Of a DNA stretch of 64,000 bases, positions 1 through 11,654 are shown piece by piece. The stretch comes from Clarireedia homoeocarpa (taxonomy: Eukaryota > Ascomycota > Leotiomycetes > Helotiales > Rutstroemiaceae), in the NCBI GenBank assembly GCA_001465935.1, contig LNKV01000026.1, positions 236,001 through 300,000 of the forward strand. Direction: 5' to 3'. The translations under genes were made by a program, and so were the position numbers. Each line of letters starts with the position of its first letter. Position 1 is the stretch's first letter. The notes below the pieces were generated by a model. It was not told the origin of the DNA, did no database searches, and was given only the letters and a program-made list of their open reading frames with translations.

Positions 1-953
1 AGTCAAGACGCTTGAGGGAGTGATTTTGGGATTTGCTTGTTCAAATGCATGTTGCAGCACAGCTGTAACTTCTTACTTCGCAAATAGACACACATCGAGA
101 TTGTAATTAGAAATTAACCACGTAAAAACAGCTCTATGAGTATACGGGGATATTCTAAACATGAACGAAGAGAGAGAGGGAATACTTCAAGGCCCTGGTA
201 CACACCAATCAGAAAGCTGGTAGCATTGCATAGTTATCGGCACAATTCTCTGGGAATCACAAATGCCTGTACAGAGACAAGAAGAAAAGCCGAAAGTGCT
301 GTACACCTCATACTGCCAACCTCTATCTAATTTGTCATATAAGTTAGAAAGTAAAGATAATATTAATCCAAGAAGAGAAGCATAATTCTAAACTCTAAAC
401 GTGAATATATACTTGTAATACATTATACTGCTCCAGAATAGTTGCTACATTTGTGATTCTATACCAACTACTCTTGCAAAATAATAATATGTAGATATTC
501 AAAAAGGAGTCTTTTCTCCACAAAGTGACTGATCTTTTCCTCTACAACGCGCTATCCAACTAGTCCTCTCATCCGAGCTTTGACCATCATGACGGTATGA
601 AGCTATTTGTTGGAATCGTCAGAATTCCTTCTCCATGGATTAGCAATAAGTTACTACTCTCCAGCGCTTCTCTCATCATTAATTGATACCTCGTCAGGTC
701 ATCTCCTGCAGGTTCCGATCTGGATTGTGTTCCTGGCCGAGATTCTGGAAGATGTGTCGGTCATTGGTCCAAACGGGATACCAAGCAGATGAATAGAGCC
801 AAGCCATGAGTCATCGAAAACCAAAGATGGGATTCTGAAATGCAAGTTGGTGGCGCGAACCACAAATATCCTAGGAATCGAATGAAGGAAGAGCAGAGTG
901 GACGTCATTCCAACTGTTACTGCTCGGCGTAAGACCGAATAAACATTCATCGA
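1..953. other. Non-coding stretch at window start
   Basis: Only short ORFs with no recognisable product are present. Base composition is AT-rich at about 340-500. No RNA gene or repeat was recognised. It may hold the 3' flank of the J-domain gene that ends at 954 on the minus strand. Confidence 0.5.
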
Positions 954-2126
954 CTACATAATATGCTTCTTATGTTGAAAACAAAGTGGTGGTAACGTTC
1001 TCCCATCAACTGTTCTACTTACCACCGAAACCTTTCTATTACATGGTCTCCTCGAAGCTGTAGTCCCTACACAACCGATCGGTAGCGTCGCCTTAACTTC
1101 GGTGTTCTCATCATCCGAATTAGACACAGGTCGTTTCGCCAGTGTTCTGGGTGTCGGGTAAGGGGTAAAGCCCCGCGGCGTTCGTGTAGGTAAGTTGAGA
1201 ATAACTGTGGCTGTGGGACTGTCGCTGGTAGTTTGATGCCAACGATCACCAGTATGTGGTCCGAATACTGAGCAAAATCGTTTGTATAGGATATACCACA
1301 AGTAAATTGTGATTAATCCGCAAATAGCAATGGGGAAAATGAGTATATCCGGACAAAATAAATCATTGAACGAGCCTAGTGTGGCCCAGTCGGTATCTGA
1401 TTGAGTGAGCGACCATCGTGGAGGAACTTTGGCTCTTTCGACTTGTAGTACAATTTCGTCGCAACCTTTGTAGAATGAAAGCATTTCAGTCTCACGCTCG
1501 GAAGGTGTCGCTTTGGTTCTCCATTGTTGTGCATGCTGCCAGATCCTGTCGCTAATTCTGGTAGGCAAGCTATTGTCAACAATCAAGTGCGCGAGATTGA
1601 CCCAAGTGGCAGTGCAAAATCCATCAAGGTTTGTGGTGTCTGTGTCCAAGCCGATCTTCTGAATAGGAGTATACTCCCACCACCAAGGTTTCTGCTGGTC
1701 CATTTGCAGTCCCATCTGTTGTTTGCTCCTCAGCCTTCTTTTTTCCCACGCAAGGACGTGTTTTTTGACCACCTGATCTTGAGTTGGACAATACTCTCCC
1801 CAGCCTGGCTTTCGACAAGTGATCGTGTATGCATTCCGCTTCTTCGGGTCACTTAATGTATCGAAAGCATTTGTGACCAAAATCAAAGCCTGTGTAGCTT
1901 CGGCCTTAAATTTGAGATTCCTTATCTTATCGGGATGGATCAAAATGCTTAGGCGGCGGTAAGCTTGTTTGATATCGTGGGTCGTCGCATTTATAGGCAC
2001 ATTGAGATTGAAATAATGAGGAATGTGATCTTTGGAGCACCAGTCTTCTGGAACTTCCGAAATATCCAGCCACCAATTCTCAAGGTGTTCATCGAAGGAC
2101 CTTTCCAGCCAATTTCTCTGTGCCAT
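954..2126 (-). CDS. J-domain (DnaJ-like) membrane-anchored protein
   Basis: Predicted product of 390 residues from the first in-frame ATG (2126). Residues about 34-100 form a J domain with the HPD signature at 64-66, a helix II/III pattern (DIKQAYRRLS before it, AFDTLSDPKKRNAY after it) and a short spacing typical of class C J proteins. J domains stimulate Hsp70 ATPase. A single hydrophobic segment lies at about 260-281 (ILIFPIAICGLITIYLWYIL), so the protein is probably membrane-anchored, followed by a basic, Ser/Thr-rich tail. There is no Gly/Phe or zinc-finger region. The reading frame stays open upstream of 2126 to about 2280 without an ATG, so one or more 5' exons are probably missing from this model. 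A hydrophobic-start ORF at 2167-2526 could supply them. The domain is secure; the start is not. Confidence 0.75.
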   Translation of the reverse strand: MAQRNWLERSFDEHLENWWLDISEVPEDWCSKDHIPHYFNLNVPINATTHDIKQAYRRLSILIHPDKIRNLKFKAEATQALILVTNAFDTLSDPKKRNAYTITCRKPGWGEYCPTQDQVVKKHVLAWEKRRLRSKQQMGLQMDQQKPWWWEYTPIQKIGLDTDTTNLDGFCTATWVNLAHLIVDNSLPTRISDRIWQHAQQWRTKATPSERETEMLSFYKGCDEIVLQVERAKVPPRWSLTQSDTDWATLGSFNDLFCPDILIFPIAICGLITIYLWYILYKRFCSVFGPHTGDRWHQTTSDSPTATVILNLPTRTPRGFTPYPTPRTLAKRPVSNSDDENTEVKATLPIGCVGTTASRRPCNRKVSVVSRTVDGRTLPPLCFQHKKHIM

Positions 2127-2917
2127 AATTATTCGGCTGTATCTCTGGATGACGCAACGTCCCAATCTAGCAATCCTCTCGATGTCCTGAGCTAGCAGTT
2201 GATGAGCTACGTCGTGGCATATGTTGAAGTGGATGTGAGCGTCTTTCCAGCAACATTCTGAGCTCCTCTATCTCAGGGAATTCCCGAGAAGAAAAAAAAG
2301 GATTGTTCATTTCATTGTGGGTTCTGGCGAGGTATATTCCAGCTTGAACAAAGAACCTCCGCGAGCGTCTGTATATGCACAAGCATTGTACAACACAACA
2401 TAGCGGACCCTTGACCGCCTTTTCCAGTTCATGGTCACAATGTCGTGGCAAGAAGACGATAGTTAACTGAGGTAGTAATGATGTGACTACGACCTGAGCA
2501 ACAACAGTACTGAGAGCTCGCTTCATCAAAAGGGGAGAAGAGGTGGCTCAGAGAAGGAATCATGTGGTGTCCCAGAAGATGCTTAGTAAGCCTGCTACAG
2601 TCTAACTGTTTATGGAACGAACAAGCATAATGGCGCTAATGTGAGATCAAACATTCCACTCACATAAAATAACTTTCTCCTTCCTGAGTCTCGTAACCCC
2701 ACAAATTGCACAGACTCAATCGTCAATTATGGCGCTTCCCAGCCCAGAGGCTGATAAGCACATAAAATAGGAAGCGAAGCTTTCCGTAGGAGGGTTACGC
2801 GAACGCCGGCGATTACTGCTTGCCTGTCAAAAATTCATCTTGTAGGTCGTTTCATACTTCATTCATTTAGTCTGTGGTAGGTCCGGCTTCGTTTGCTAGA
2901 TTTTGAGGAATTTCAGA

Positions 2918-4722
2918 ATGCTCGATATCTTTGCTACCTGGGAAGGGAGAGCATCTGCCTTGATGCTCTGCCTTTGCCTTTTTGTATCATCTTATTTCTT
3001 TACTTCGATCCTTTCCGCGGCATCAATACGAAGCAATCATGACGACAAACCACCACCAATTGACCCTTCCGTGGACTTGATCTTCGGCAACCTCTTCGCA
3101 TTTGCCTTTGACACCAGACGATACTTCGCGCATCTTATGTGAGTCTTTGTCCAAGTCTGGCATGGGCATTGGCTGATGTAAAAACAAACAGAAATCGATT
3201 TGGACACAATGTGCCGGTTCGAATACGTGTCGCGAATCGACAATATTTCTTCGTTTCTGGCGCTCAGAGTATGCTACGACTATTTCGCACTTCTCGAGAA
3301 CTTTCTACGGGTCCTGCATCTGTCACTATTATGGAGAACGTATTTGGCAGCCCACCCGAAACGGCATCCATACTCATAAATGATAACACTGGATGTTCTG
3401 TGCAGCCACTAGAGGGAAGCAATCCACTTCCTCAGGATCAACGATACTTCCACATTATACACAACACCATCCATACAAATTTGATGGGGACAGGGCTGAC
3501 AGATTTGGCCTCGCGATATCTTGAGAATCTTGAGAAAGAGCTGAATGAATTGAGTGGTAAATCTGAGGAGTGGATTGAGATTCCTGATTTATACACGCTC
3601 ATACAAAATGTTATCTTTAGAGCATCGACAATTGCGATGTGTGGTCCCCACCTGTTCGAACTGAATCCTACTTTTACGGACGATTTTTGGGAGTTTGATA
3701 TTAAGGTCGGAGGTCTTATAAAAGGTCTTCCAAGATTTCTGATCCCATCTTCGTATCGAATCCGGGACAAATTAATCGAAGAGATCATGGACTGGCATAG
3801 GTTTGCTGAAGCACATATCGATAGAACAGATGAGGAGCTTGAGAAGAAGCTGTGGGAACCTTATTATGGAGCAAAACTTGTGAGGGATAGAGCTCGTGAG
3901 CTTTCTCAGATCAGGGGGTACAATGATAGGGCGCGAGCAGCAAACGATTTAGGCCTTATTTGGGGGTATATACTATTCTTTGACCCCGTCATAACCTTCT
4001 TCCAACTAATGTTCTATAGCGCGAATGCGAATATCGTTCCTATCGTTGGATGGTTTCTGCTAGACACCATTTCTCGACCGGAAGTCCTATCACGGGTTCG
4101 AAGCGAACTTTCCAATATCGCAAAGCTCCATCCAACTTCAAGCACGTCAGAGCATATGCCAGAGGTATTATCTAATCCACTCCTTCAGTCAATCTACTGT
4201 GAAGAGCTCCGCCTCAGATCCGGAAGCACGATTCAGCGATCTCCAATTTCCTCGAATTACAAACTTGGGCCCTGGAAGTTCCCAAAGGATGACATGATCA
4301 TAGCCAGCGTATGGTTTGAAGGTCGCGATAAAAGCGTCTGGAATGAAGGCGCAAATGGCGAGCATGATGTCGAAGATTTCTGGCCCGACCGATTCATCGT
4401 TTATCCCAATGACCCCAATAGCGGCCCTCGAAAAGCAGACTCCACGAAATCAAAATCCGCCAAGGTAAAAGAACCTACCTTCACAACCGATTCGGTAAAT
4501 GGTTCCTTCATTCCTTATGGTGGAGGGCAAAAGATGTGTCCCGGTCGGTTCTACGCAAAACAAGAAGCTCTGGGTGCTTTGGCGATGTTTCTTAATAAGT
4601 TTGATATCGAGTTAATCGAGAACAAGCCTATCATTCCGGATTTAAGTTATTTCCCTATAGGTATTCTGCCGCCGAAAGGGAAATACCCAGCGAGGTTGCG
4701 TAGGAGAAATCAAGCTGCATGA
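2918..4722 (+). CDS. Cytochrome P450, CYP7/CYP8-like type
   Basis: Two exons, 2918-3138 and 3192-4722, joined by a 53-bp GTGAGT...CAG intron in phase 2, give 583 residues. The N-terminus has one hydrophobic anchor (about residues 8-32), as in ER-bound P450s. Visible P450 marks are the K-helix ExxR (EELR), a WPDRF segment of the PERF type, and the haem loop FIPYGGGQKMCPGRF with the Cys thiolate ligand. The I-helix reads SANANIVP, with Asn where most P450s have the catalytic Thr. This resembles the CYP7/CYP8 group (sterol 7-alpha-hydroxylase, prostacyclin synthase), and fungi have many such relatives of unknown substrate. It is presumably a haem-thiolate monooxygenase or isomerase using CPR. 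No biosynthetic partners are adjacent. The substrate cannot be inferred. Confidence 0.9.
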
Positions 4723-5230
4723 GAGAATTAGCAGTAGGTGTTCATAGGTAATCATTCTGACGTTATGATCGAGGCTCTTTACGCTAAGAATGGAACAAAA
4801 TTGGAGTGAGGTGACGGTCAGACAGGAGTGTGTTTTGTCATGTTCTGAATAATTTACTCCTCTACATCTAGGAGAGTGTAAGAATACTACTTATCTATAA
4901 TACCTATACCAGCGGACCTGTTAAATGAATAGTACATGGATGTCTCTCTACCACCCTATTATGAGCCAGCTGCCTGTCGCAACCTTGTGTAATCACCCCA
5001 ATTTAGCAAAAAAATCCGGGGATTAGCTTAGGCTACCACGGCTCCACTATCATCTAGAACTCCTTCATTCCTGCTAACTTAGCCCGTGAACTTGAGTTAA
5101 AATTGGGTCAGTTTCTCTGGGTTTATGGAATTTAAAAGTCATGAATTGCATTGAAGGGAATTGAATCGATAATTCGGAAGGAACTGCCATTTCCAAAGAC
5201 GGGAAAGGGAGATACGAACAGGTTTTCAAC
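4723..5230. other. Intergenic region
   Basis: 3' flank of the P450 gene and 5' flank of the F-box-like gene. It contains short AT-rich stretches and no recognisable gene, RNA or repeat. Confidence 0.5.
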
Positions 5231-6302
5231 ATGTGTCAGGATTGTGCGCTGAATATGCTGCTTCAATGCGATCGGTGGAAGGAATTTGTGGTTCCGAATT
5301 TGGTATGTTTTTTTGGATATTTGCTTCTATTGTTTATGATGATTCTATAACTTAATGGGCTACTTCATCATTGATTATTTTCTTCGCATCTCGCAGCGGC
5401 ATTCGGTACACGATATAGTTCTATGCGTGCTAATCACCTTCCAGATCCTCCAACGCCCTCTCCTCCCGCCCATCACCACCCCAACACCTTCCTTCTCATC
5501 GTCTCCTTCTCACAAACCCACCAACCCGCCCCTTCTTTCCCTGCCCCCCGAACTCCACCATCAGATCCTCCTCCGCCATCTCCCCTCTCCGCTCGATCGT
5601 CTCTGCCTCGCACTATCCTGTACACATCTCCTCCTAACCGCTTTTTCTCTCCCGGGAGCGGAGAGATTGAAAGTGCCGCGGCGGAGAACCCATTCGCATT
5701 CGGTTTTGGAGGCGAATGAGCTATTGGAGAGGCCGTCGTTGGCGTGCAGAGCGCGGGAGGAGTTTTTGGTGAGGGTGGGGCCGGGGTTTTGTGACGGGGG
5801 GAGGGGGAAGGGGAAGGGGAAAGGGGGAGCCGGGGGGAGGGCGTGGGGGCTGTGTTGTGATTGTGGGATGTGGAGGGTTAGGAGGGCGGGGTATTGGAAG
5901 AGTAGACCGAAAGCTGAAAAGGCCAACGTGGGTGGAGACTCGGAAGAAGGGGTGGGAGAGGTGGGTAGCAGTGGGAAGGGAACGAGAAAGGGCAAGGGGA
6001 ATAAAAAGGATACGGTTGCGGGGGAAGATCAGCAGCTCAAGATTAAGGGAAGGAGGAAATGGTGGGTGGATGAAAAGATATGGGATGCGAGAGTCTCGAG
6101 TTGGAGCAAGGGGCATTATCGACAGTGTCCGGATTGTTATTGTGAGGAGCAGAAGGAGGTATATGAGAAGACGAAGGCACATGAGGAAAAAATGGGGAGG
6201 GGGTTGGGATATGGGTTGGCGGTGGGGGTGGTGACTGTGGAGGGGGACGGGGAGGATGAGAATGAGGATGAGGATGAGGATGAGGATGAGGAATGGATGT
6301 AG
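5231..6302 (+). CDS. F-box-like protein with C-terminal Cys pairs and acidic tail
   Basis: The preferred model has exon 5231-5302, a GTATGT intron to the CTAAT...TTCCAG acceptor at 5444, then exon 5445-6302 (309 residues). Both junctions are phase 0. An unspliced alternative starts at ATG 5355 in the same frame. An F-box-like helix set follows a Pro/Ser-rich lead (LLSLPPELHHQILLRHLPS, then DRLCLALSC). The middle is Gly/Lys-rich, encoded by long G runs. Two Cys clusters (CCDCGMW and CPDCYCEE) may bind zinc. The protein ends in a Glu/Asp run. F-box proteins usually recruit substrates to SCF ubiquitin ligases through Skp1, but the target here is unknown. Start and first exon are uncertain. Confidence 0.6.
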
Positions 6303-7286
6303 GTGGGTTTGCGATGGGTGTGAAGATGGAAGCCATCGAGGAGGGCGATGATTGTTGGTGGATGCAGCAGGAGAGGGGGAAACGAATAAACGTGGGAGAT
6401 ACTGTAATATGGACTGTGGAGATAGGTTTAGAAGATAGATGCAAGCCTTACATTTTATTTTCTTCATTCCAAAGACGTGGCTTCCGGTGAGACCCTCGAT
6501 TGTCTACACCTTCCTGGATATGGCTCTCAATGGCTCTCAATCGCATGGATACTGCTAGTTAGTCAAGATCTGGAATTCTTACAAAGTACATGCGGGCGGG
6601 GCTGGGCGACAGGCAGGGCTGTGGCTTATCTGCAGCCTGACGTCGGGCTGCAAGATCTCGAGTTTAGCGAACGGGAACCCTGAAGAATGAATCTCACCGG
6701 CAAGTTCTGGGTAAATGTATCGGCAGAATTCCTGTCCTGGACAGTACAGTACCGTACGATGTAGGTTACGATGTAATGCAATGCGATGCAACGTCCAGCA
6801 GATTGACAGCTTTCTTACTCTGTACAAGTGCCATGTTATCGCGATAGACGCGCGTGCAGGGAGAAATTGATACAGTAGAATTGTCTGCGAGGACCATTTC
6901 GGAAGCCTGGCCACCACACCACACAACGCATGACCGCCCGCCCGTCGTATGGTAATACCGACATCCGCGCTGACTCTTTCATCCGATGACTTACTTGTAT
7001 CGCTGAGCCGCGTAATACTAAAATTGCAACCATCTGAACTTATACTCAACGCCATTACTCCGTACAACTCGCCTGCAATCAGCCCATCTATGGTTTTGCC
7101 AAGCGACGGCGATGACTCGGCTAGACTGGGGTTCGGATGATGAGATAGATGGTGGGGTGAATATCGGTGGGATTTGTTTTGCATGGGATCCGCTGCAACT
7201 AACTTGGCTGATGCGATGTGCGCGCCTTGTTTTTTTCTTGTTTTGCGATGCATTGGTTGGCTACATTACTTACGAGCATAGACGAG
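6303..7286. other. Intergenic region
   Basis: No convincing coding sequence was found on either strand; the ORFs present have no family features and overlap on both strands. It leads into the promoter of the small gene at 7549. Confidence 0.45.
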
Positions 7287-7295
7287 TATATATAA
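7287..7295 (+). promoter_or_regulatory. TATA box of small basic-protein gene
   Basis: TATATATAA lies about 255 bp upstream of the ATG at 7549. It is followed by a pyrimidine-rich leader (tcttattttccttcttccgc), as is common at fungal transcription starts. The implied 5' UTR is long, about 220 nt. Confidence 0.5.
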
Positions 7296-7548
7296 GCCCA
7301 TAGCTTTGCTCTTATTTTCCTTCTTCCGCCTCTACTTCTTCGATTATTATCGGCACCAGGTCATAGAATTACTGTTTGCTAACACGACCGATCGAACCAT
7401 CTCCGACCGACCATCTCCGATCATCCTCTCGTCCACACTCAATATCTCAATATCAATCAACCAATCAGATCCGTCAAGGAATAACTTCAAAATCTTCCAT
7501 TCCTCAATCATCACTTCCACCCTCACCACAAACCTAAACCACCAAAAA

Positions 7549-7851
7549 ATGTGCTGGCCGACCCGATCCCGCGAACCCCGCCACTATTACCACCAAGAAG
7601 TCGTCTACGACCCTGCCGTGCGCGTTGTGACCAGAGAAGATTATCACAATGGCCGCCGTCACTCACACGATTCGCGTCGCGTAGTGGTTCCCGGCAGCCC
7701 GGTGAAGAGAACGTATATTACGCCTGAGCGGTCCCGGGAAAGGGTCAGAGAAACGGTCTACGTGAACGAGCCGAGAGTCAGTTTCACAAGCCCAGGGCCG
7801 AGGTCGAGTGTGGTGAGTCACAGGAGACGGTCGGTGCATTATGATTATTAG
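7549..7851 (+). CDS. Small basic Arg/Tyr/His-rich protein, unknown function
   Basis: The single-exon ORF has 100 residues, starting MCWPTRSREPRHYY at an ATG preceded by CCAAAAA, a good fungal start context. The same frame is open back to 7306, but that part reads like a leader (Ile/Asn/Ser-rich) and lies just behind a TATA box, so the internal ATG was chosen. The product is Arg-rich with several RRV and RRRS patches and a C-terminal HYDY. It has no signal peptide or membrane segment and is probably disordered. I do not recognise a family. Confidence 0.6.
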   Translation: MCWPTRSREPRHYYHQEVVYDPAVRVVTREDYHNGRRHSHDSRRVVVPGSPVKRTYITPERSRERVRETVYVNEPRVSFTSPGPRSSVVSHRRRSVHYDY

Positions 7852-9042
7852 ATGGGAGGCATGGGGTGGAGTGAGAGGGTAAGCGATGGGGATGAAAGGA
7901 GTTGTTGGGCGACGAAGGATGTGGATTTTGGGATGGGAAAATGGGCAGTAAGGAAACGACGGGTCTGACGGATAAATTGGGGGATGATGGGCTTGGATTT
8001 ACGATACGATATGATGCGGATATGAATCAAGGTGGCTGGTGTACAGGAAAGGGCCTTGATTTCTTGTGGTTATAGGGATTTTGTTTCGTTATATATTCTT
8101 GGTTTCACGAGATGGGAGTTTGGGAGATGATGGCTAGGTTCATCCCGGTTGGGATATATGAACTATACTGCGAATGGGTCGACGACTTTAGATGAATTGA
8201 TGAATTCATGATTTTATCACGATGATGGCGATGTGAGAGATTTTTTGGACACTGAGACATGATAATGAAAGGAGGCTGGGCTGTGTAAATGAGACCATGG
8301 AATATTTCTTCGGCCGCTCTCTGACTGGATGGCCCTTTACATTGGATGTCTTCCATGTATCGCGCATAGGACCAAGGAGCAAGGAAAGCCCTTCAAAGTC
8401 CCATGTGAATTTCAGCAACGACAATGCGCATCTTGGACAACTGCCTCCCTTCCAGACAATCTTCTCTTGAGTCTTCTCCATTAAAAGGTCTAGAAACCCA
8501 TCCATCTCACCTCGTCTTAGAAGGGTTGTAAGTTACCGCAGTGATTCCAGGTTTAGATGGCTTTGCGCGGAAATGACGTCATAGTCACCGCGGGGCATCG
8601 CATTCGACATCTCCTTGCCTCAAAGAACTTCCTCCCATGTTAACCTCCACAACTCAAATATATTAATTTCACGAGGATTTGTATTGTGGAATCTCAATCC
8701 CGGCTTCATCTATTTGAACGAAGAAGTGCATTAAATATCGTGTTGGCATAAGTTAGCTGCAAGGTTCGTCCCTCTCTACATTTGTCGCATAGGAAAATAG
8801 AAGTGTCAAGTGGGATTCTCGGGATCGCAGAACTGCCCAGACAAGGACGGCATTGAGGCCTTTTTATCTTAGTCGTTACTTCTGTGAATTAAATAGGATA
8901 GGATAGAATACGATATGAAAAATGTATATATATATATACACACCAGAGATATAGAAGAAGAGAAAGAGCTGACCACATACCAGCATACCAGACACGAAAT
9001 AGAAAACTTACAATACCTTCCTATTCCTGAACAACCGCAATA
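7852..9042. other. Intergenic region and eisosome-gene promoter
   Basis: No supported gene. A 99-codon minus ORF (8206-8505) has no recognisable features. An AT run (TATATATATATA) near 8926-8938 lies about 110 bp upstream of the eisosome gene and may act as its TATA element. Confidence 0.45.
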
Positions 9043-10527
9043 ATGTAAGTTTGAATCGTCCTATACACCGTCACCAGTTCAGCCCTGGAATACAATACTA
9101 TACATCATACACTCCATGTCTCTCTTCAACAGCCTGGCATAATTCAATATGGAAAATCTATTGCGACGAGGGAATTCCATCAAGAACTCCTCAGACAAAA
9201 CAGCTCCATTGATACACTTGTTCGCATTCCCTACCCCCTCACCCCCCCCCCAATCTAACTCTTCTTGCCTTACATTGTCCTCTCTTTCATCCACCTCTCA
9301 AGCAAACCACTAACCACCCCCAGGAACCGCGCCCTCTCGATCCGTTCCAGCGGAAAATCCAATAACTCCTCCTCCCACCACCACTTCTCCTTCACCTCCC
9401 TCCGCTCATCCACCCAGCCCGAATTATCCCGCAAATTGCACCGCCTAATAAAAACTGAAAACGCCCTAATATCCGCCTACATCACCGCTTCCCGCGAGCG
9501 CGTCTCCCTCGGCACTCAACTCTCCGAATGGGGCGAAGCCACCAACGACGCTGAGGTCAGTGACATCTCAGACAAACTCGGCGTATTGCTTTCGGAGCTC
9601 GGCGAGCAGGAAGATCTGTATGCGCATAATTTGGACGATTCGAGGGCGATTCTCAAGGCGATTAGGAACACGGAGAAGAGTGTGCAGCCGAGTCGAGATC
9701 ATAAGCAGAAATTGATAGATGAGATTTCGAAGTTGAAGGTTAAGGAGCCGGAGAGCGCAAAGTTGGTTACATTGGAGCAGGAACTGGTTAGAGCGGAGGC
9801 GGAGAACTTGGTAGCGGAGTCGCAGTTGAGTAATGTGGTATGTTCTTTTTTCGTCGTTTCTCAGCGCTCTTACAAAGAGGCGAAGCTCTCTGTACGTTTG
9901 GGATCGCTTCAGGGGAATGCAAGTTCCAGAATCGGGCTCCGGCAACTTAAACATGCACTCCGTAGAAGCACTATCTACTAACCAACCTAACAATAGACAC
10001 GTAAAAAAATGAAAGAAGCATACAACGCCGAATTCCTCGCCACAATCGAGCGAGCCGAGAAACAAATCCTCCTCGCGAATCACGGCAGGAGATTATTGCA
10101 TCTCTTAGACGACACACCGATCGTACCCGGTAACGCCAGACCCGAATACGCGAATGCGGAGTATGCGAGAGGCGTGCTGAACGATGCTGAAGATGACCTG
10201 AGGGAGTGGCAGTTGGATGTGGAGGATGTGGAGGTTTGGAATAGGAGGGCGAGAGGGGAGGAGGTGGGGGATGGCACCGGAGAGGTTGTGGGGGAGAGGA
10301 GAGAGGCGCTGGGTGAGGAGGGGAGTAGGGTTAGTAGTGGTGGGGCGGGGTTGGACGCTGGGGTCGGGCATGTTCAGGGTGGGAGTGGAAGTCAGAGTGA
10401 GAGGCAGGATGTTCATGTTCCGGGGGGTTATGCGCCGAGTGTGACTGGGACGTCGGTTACGACGGGGCAGGTGGGTTCATATGCTACTAGTGAGGCGGGG
10501 ACGACCCAGGTGGCTAGTGCAAGTTAG
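9043..10527 (+). CDS. Eisosome core component, Pil1/Lsp1 family
   Basis: Exons 9043-9044, 9324-9837 and 9997-10527 give 348 residues. The start codon itself is split: AT at 9043-9044, GTAAGT donor, CTAAC branch point, CCCCCAG acceptor, then G at 9324. This yields M-NRALSIR, which matches the M-H/N-R-x-x-S-L-R start known for Pil1/Lsp1. Family marks follow: PELSRKLHRLIK, SDKLGVLLSELGEQ, SVQPSRDHK, LEQELVRAEAENLVAESQLSN, and LLDDTPIVPGNARPEY. Pil1/Lsp1 are BAR-domain proteins that assemble under plasma-membrane furrows (eisosomes). The second intron (159 bp) falls exactly at the SN(V/I)-TR junction. The C-terminal third is a Gly/Ser/Val-rich low-complexity tail. It is more divergent than classic PilA, so it may be a paralogue. 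Confidence 0.93.
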
Positions 10528-10648
10528 ATGTTGGTGTCTTGGGCTGGAGATGGATGATGCGATGGGATGGTTAGGGATAGGGTGGGTTAAGGGAAATTAT
10601 GGAATGAAGATGAAAGGAGAATGGCGCACTGCTAGCAGAGTACTGTGT

Positions 10649-10683
<35 letters not shown>

Positions 10684-11544
10684 CTTTTTTTTGAGTCGGC
10701 AGTTTCATTCAAATGGATGGCGAGGCGAATCGGTAGTAGATGAATGGAGGTATTTTTCACTTGATTCGGATTCGGTTTAAGCTGTGTTTTTTTATTGGAT
10801 GGGTTAGGGCGGATATGTAGATAGGTGAATGAACTTAGTAGCTGGCCGGATGGATGGTGGATTGGGGCAAGGTGGGTGGGTAGGTAGGTAGGCTAGGGCG
10901 GGGAGGTTATCTATCTTGCTTTTGTTACTGTCACGTCTTTCTTTGTGTATGGGATCGGATGGGATGGGATGAGGTGGAGATAGGGTGGAATTGGACTCGG
11001 GTTATAGTAATAAGATAGATAAGTCTTATGATTATGATTATTAATTCCTATAGTATTTTTATATATACATGTACTTGGATTCTTGAGAATCTATTGAATG
11101 AATGGGCTAGTTCGGAAGAGAAGGAGAAGCAAGGGGGAAGGGGGAAGGGGAGGAGTAATAGTGAGATGGTAATCTTATGACAGGCTGGATGGATGGATGG
11201 ATGGGATATAAATATGAGTGGGTGGGGGAGGGGAATGGTGGATAGTTGCGAATATGTAGTTGTGATGGCTACAGAAATCTTTTTCGTGTTTACTAAACTG
11301 CGTGAGGATGATGATGAGGAGGTGTAGTCAGGCACTGATGTTCTATATGCTCGTGTAGCAAGTATGAATGAACTCTCCTCCTGGTTTGAGAAACGCATTG
11401 ATCATTGCATGATGCTTACTTCGCACCGCAGATGATGAAAAGTTGGATGAGAATGGTAACGTAACGAATGTTGAGTAAAAATCGCCGTCTGTGGAGAAAA
11501 CCCGAGAAAACTCGGGGCATCTCGAGAAAGAAGCACATAGTTCT
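10528..11544. other. Intergenic region with poly(T) run
   Basis: 3' flank of the eisosome gene. A T homopolymer runs from 10650 to 10692 with one C interruption, and there are short GGTA/GGAT repeats at 10870-10892. No gene was recognised up to the copia remnant. Confidence 0.5.
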
Positions 11545-11654
11545 TGTTGAGGGCACAGCAGATTTACACTTGGAACAGTGCCTGCAGGCTTCAAATGGAC
11601 TTAAAGGGTAAGGGTAACTTTGGCTTTAAAATATCCCTCCTGGCTACACCTGAA

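Noticed and set aside
699..950. 83-codon minus ORF downstream of the J-domain gene
   Set aside because: No motif, conserved-looking pattern or splice connection to the J-domain frame.
5721..6467. Minus-strand ORFs of 133-248 codons opposite the F-box-like gene
   Set aside because: They are shadows of G-rich codons on the plus strand and give Pro/His/Leu-rich low-complexity products; the plus frame has the F-box and Cys motifs.
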